Shown here: positions 4,303 to 5,168 of the stretch, one piece after another
Layout of the letters: every line of letters starts with the position of its first letter
How positions within the stretch are numbered: the stretch's first letter is position 1
Source: Chryseobacterium gleum
GTDB taxonomy: Bacteria > Bacteroidota > Bacteroidia > Flavobacteriales_D > Sanyastnellaceae
Direction of reading: 5' to 3'
DNA length: 5,168 bases
Assembly (NCBI GenBank): GCA_945878835.1
Contig: CAMCUG010000122.1
Location: 1-5,168, forward strand
The notes under the pieces: model-generated
The model's database searches: none
What the model saw: the letters and a program-made list of their open reading frames with translations, nothing else
Told to the model about the DNA's origin: nothing
Translations under genes and position numbers: made by a program

Positions 4303-5168
4303 ATGAAAGCGAAACTTATACTTTTTGTAACCTTTATTTTTTCTGTTTATTTTGGAAATGCACAAGAACAATCCGTGGCACGAGTATGGGATGAGGTTGT
4401 TCTTCAAGCCATTCGCAATGACAATGCCCGTCCTACTATTCACGCTAGAAATCTGTTTCACATTCACGCTGCCATGTATGACGCATGGGCGTTGTTCGAC
4501 GACACTGCAAAAACATACTTAATCGGTCAAAACCTCAACGGGTTCAATTCGGCTTACAGCGGTTTAGCCGAACCAATGGATATTCAACTTGCTCGTGAGA
4601 AAGCTATTTCTTATGCGGCTTACCGCATGCTAATCAATCGCTATCAGTATTCGCCGAACTATTCGAATACGTTGACCATGGCGGATTTCATAATGCTTGG
4701 ATTGGGTTACAGCACTGCCGTAAACTCTATCGATTATAGCGACGGAGACCCTGCTAAGTTGGGAAATTACATAGCTTCTCAGTACATCGCATACGGAAAC
4801 CAAGACGGTTCAAATCAGTTGCTGAATTATTCCAATCAGTATTACGTTCCTGTAAATGCTCCTATGTTGCCGGTTTTTCCAGGCAATCCAAATAATACGT
4901 ACATCAACCGTTGGCAGCCACTTAACTTGGCGAACTTCGTAGATCAGAATGGTTTTCCTGGCTTGCCAACACCTTCGGCTTTGTCACCAGAGTGGGGGAA
5001 TGTGAAGCCGTTTTCATTAACTGATGCTGATAAGACCATTCATTTCCGCGATGGTAATTTTTGGAATGTATTCAAAGATCCGGGAGCACCTCCTGTTTTA
5101 CTTTCTACAGATACAACATCTTTAGATCATCCTTTCGTTTATGGAAATGTAATGGTGGCAACTTGGTC
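4303..5168 (+). CDS. Secreted vanadium-dependent haloperoxidase/PAP2-like protein, N-terminal part (partial)
   Basis: The frame is open from ATG 4303 to the right edge, giving 288 whole codons, so the C-terminus is missing. A signal peptide covers residues 1-20 (KLILFVTFIFSVYFGNA, cleavage likely at GNA|QE). The next segment, VARVWDEVVLQAIRNDNARP (25-44) followed by TIHARNLFHIHAAMYDAWAL (45-64), is the characteristic N-terminal helix pair of secreted bacterial proteins in the vanadium chloroperoxidase/PAP2 superfamily. LSPEWGNVKPFSLTD (227-241) also matches the family's 'LTPxWGxVxPF' motif. The vanadate- or phosphate-binding residues normally lie further downstream and are not in this window, so catalytic activity cannot be judged. 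Such proteins in Bacteroidota often end in a type IX secretion sorting domain, which would also lie beyond the edge. It is 95 bases after the Spy-like gene and may be transcribed separately. It could be a non-halogenating relative acting as a phosphatase. Confidence 0.75.
   Translation, partial: MKAKLILFVTFIFSVYFGNAQEQSVARVWDEVVLQAIRNDNARPTIHARNLFHIHAAMYDAWALFDDTAKTYLIGQNLNGFNSAYSGLAEPMDIQLAREKAISYAAYRMLINRYQYSPNYSNTLTMADFIMLGLGYSTAVNSIDYSDGDPAKLGNYIASQYIAYGNQDGSNQLLNYSNQYYVPVNAPMLPVFPGNPNNTYINRWQPLNLANFVDQNGFPGLPTPSALSPEWGNVKPFSLTDADKTIHFRDGNFWNVFKDPGAPPVLLSTDTTSLDHPFVYGNVMVATW

Noticed and set aside
4210..4467. Minus-strand frame of 85 codons covering the gap before the haloperoxidase-like gene
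   Set aside because: It runs over the intergenic hairpins and the signal peptide of the plus-strand gene and has no recognisable feature.

Overview
The window looks like ordinary chromosomal DNA from a member of the Bacteroidota, most likely a marine or freshwater Flavobacteriales relative. This placement rests on gene content and style. There are two ECF sigma factors, each paired with a single-pass membrane protein of Bacteroidetes type. A Spy-like protein has the 'LTPxEAEKFWPVYNAxxE' motif that is common beside flavobacterial sigma factors. The start codons lack strong Shine-Dalgarno sequences, as is usual in that phylum. No RNA genes, mobile elements, CRISPR arrays or phage genes were seen. 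The only gene-free stretches are short: 1284-1332, 1960-2003, 2670-2718, 3704-3709 and 4208-4302.

The left half is on the minus strand and reads leftward. It begins with a Nudix hydrolase of the CoA pyrophosphatase type (1959 to 1333). After 49 bases comes an ECF sigma factor (1283 to 678). Its stop codon overlaps the start of a membrane-anchored putative anti-sigma factor (681 to 1), which runs off the left edge. The spacing suggests one leftward operon, with a possible internal promoter or operator before the sigma gene.

The right half is on the plus strand. First is aat, leucyl/phenylalanyl-tRNA-protein transferase (2004-2669), divergent from the Nudix gene across only 44 bases. Next is a compact three-gene stress-sensing unit: a second ECF sigma factor (2719-3303), an overlapping membrane-anchored putative anti-sigma factor with an Asn/Glu/Lys repeat region (3287-3703), and a secreted Spy/CpxP-like protein (3710-4207). 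After 95 bases holding two competing hairpins there is a secreted protein resembling the N-terminal half of vanadium-dependent haloperoxidase/PAP2-type enzymes (4303 to the right edge, incomplete).

Functionally, two separate envelope-to-nucleus-free signalling circuits (sigma plus membrane partner) flank two housekeeping genes. In each circuit the sigma factor would be held by its membrane partner and released on an envelope signal. In the right-hand circuit the Spy-like protein is the likely periplasmic sensor or modulator. No clearly new defence or mobile system is evident. The most notable points are the repeat-built anti-sigma protein, a 16-base motif shared by two intergenic regions, and the alternative hairpins before the haloperoxidase-like gene.
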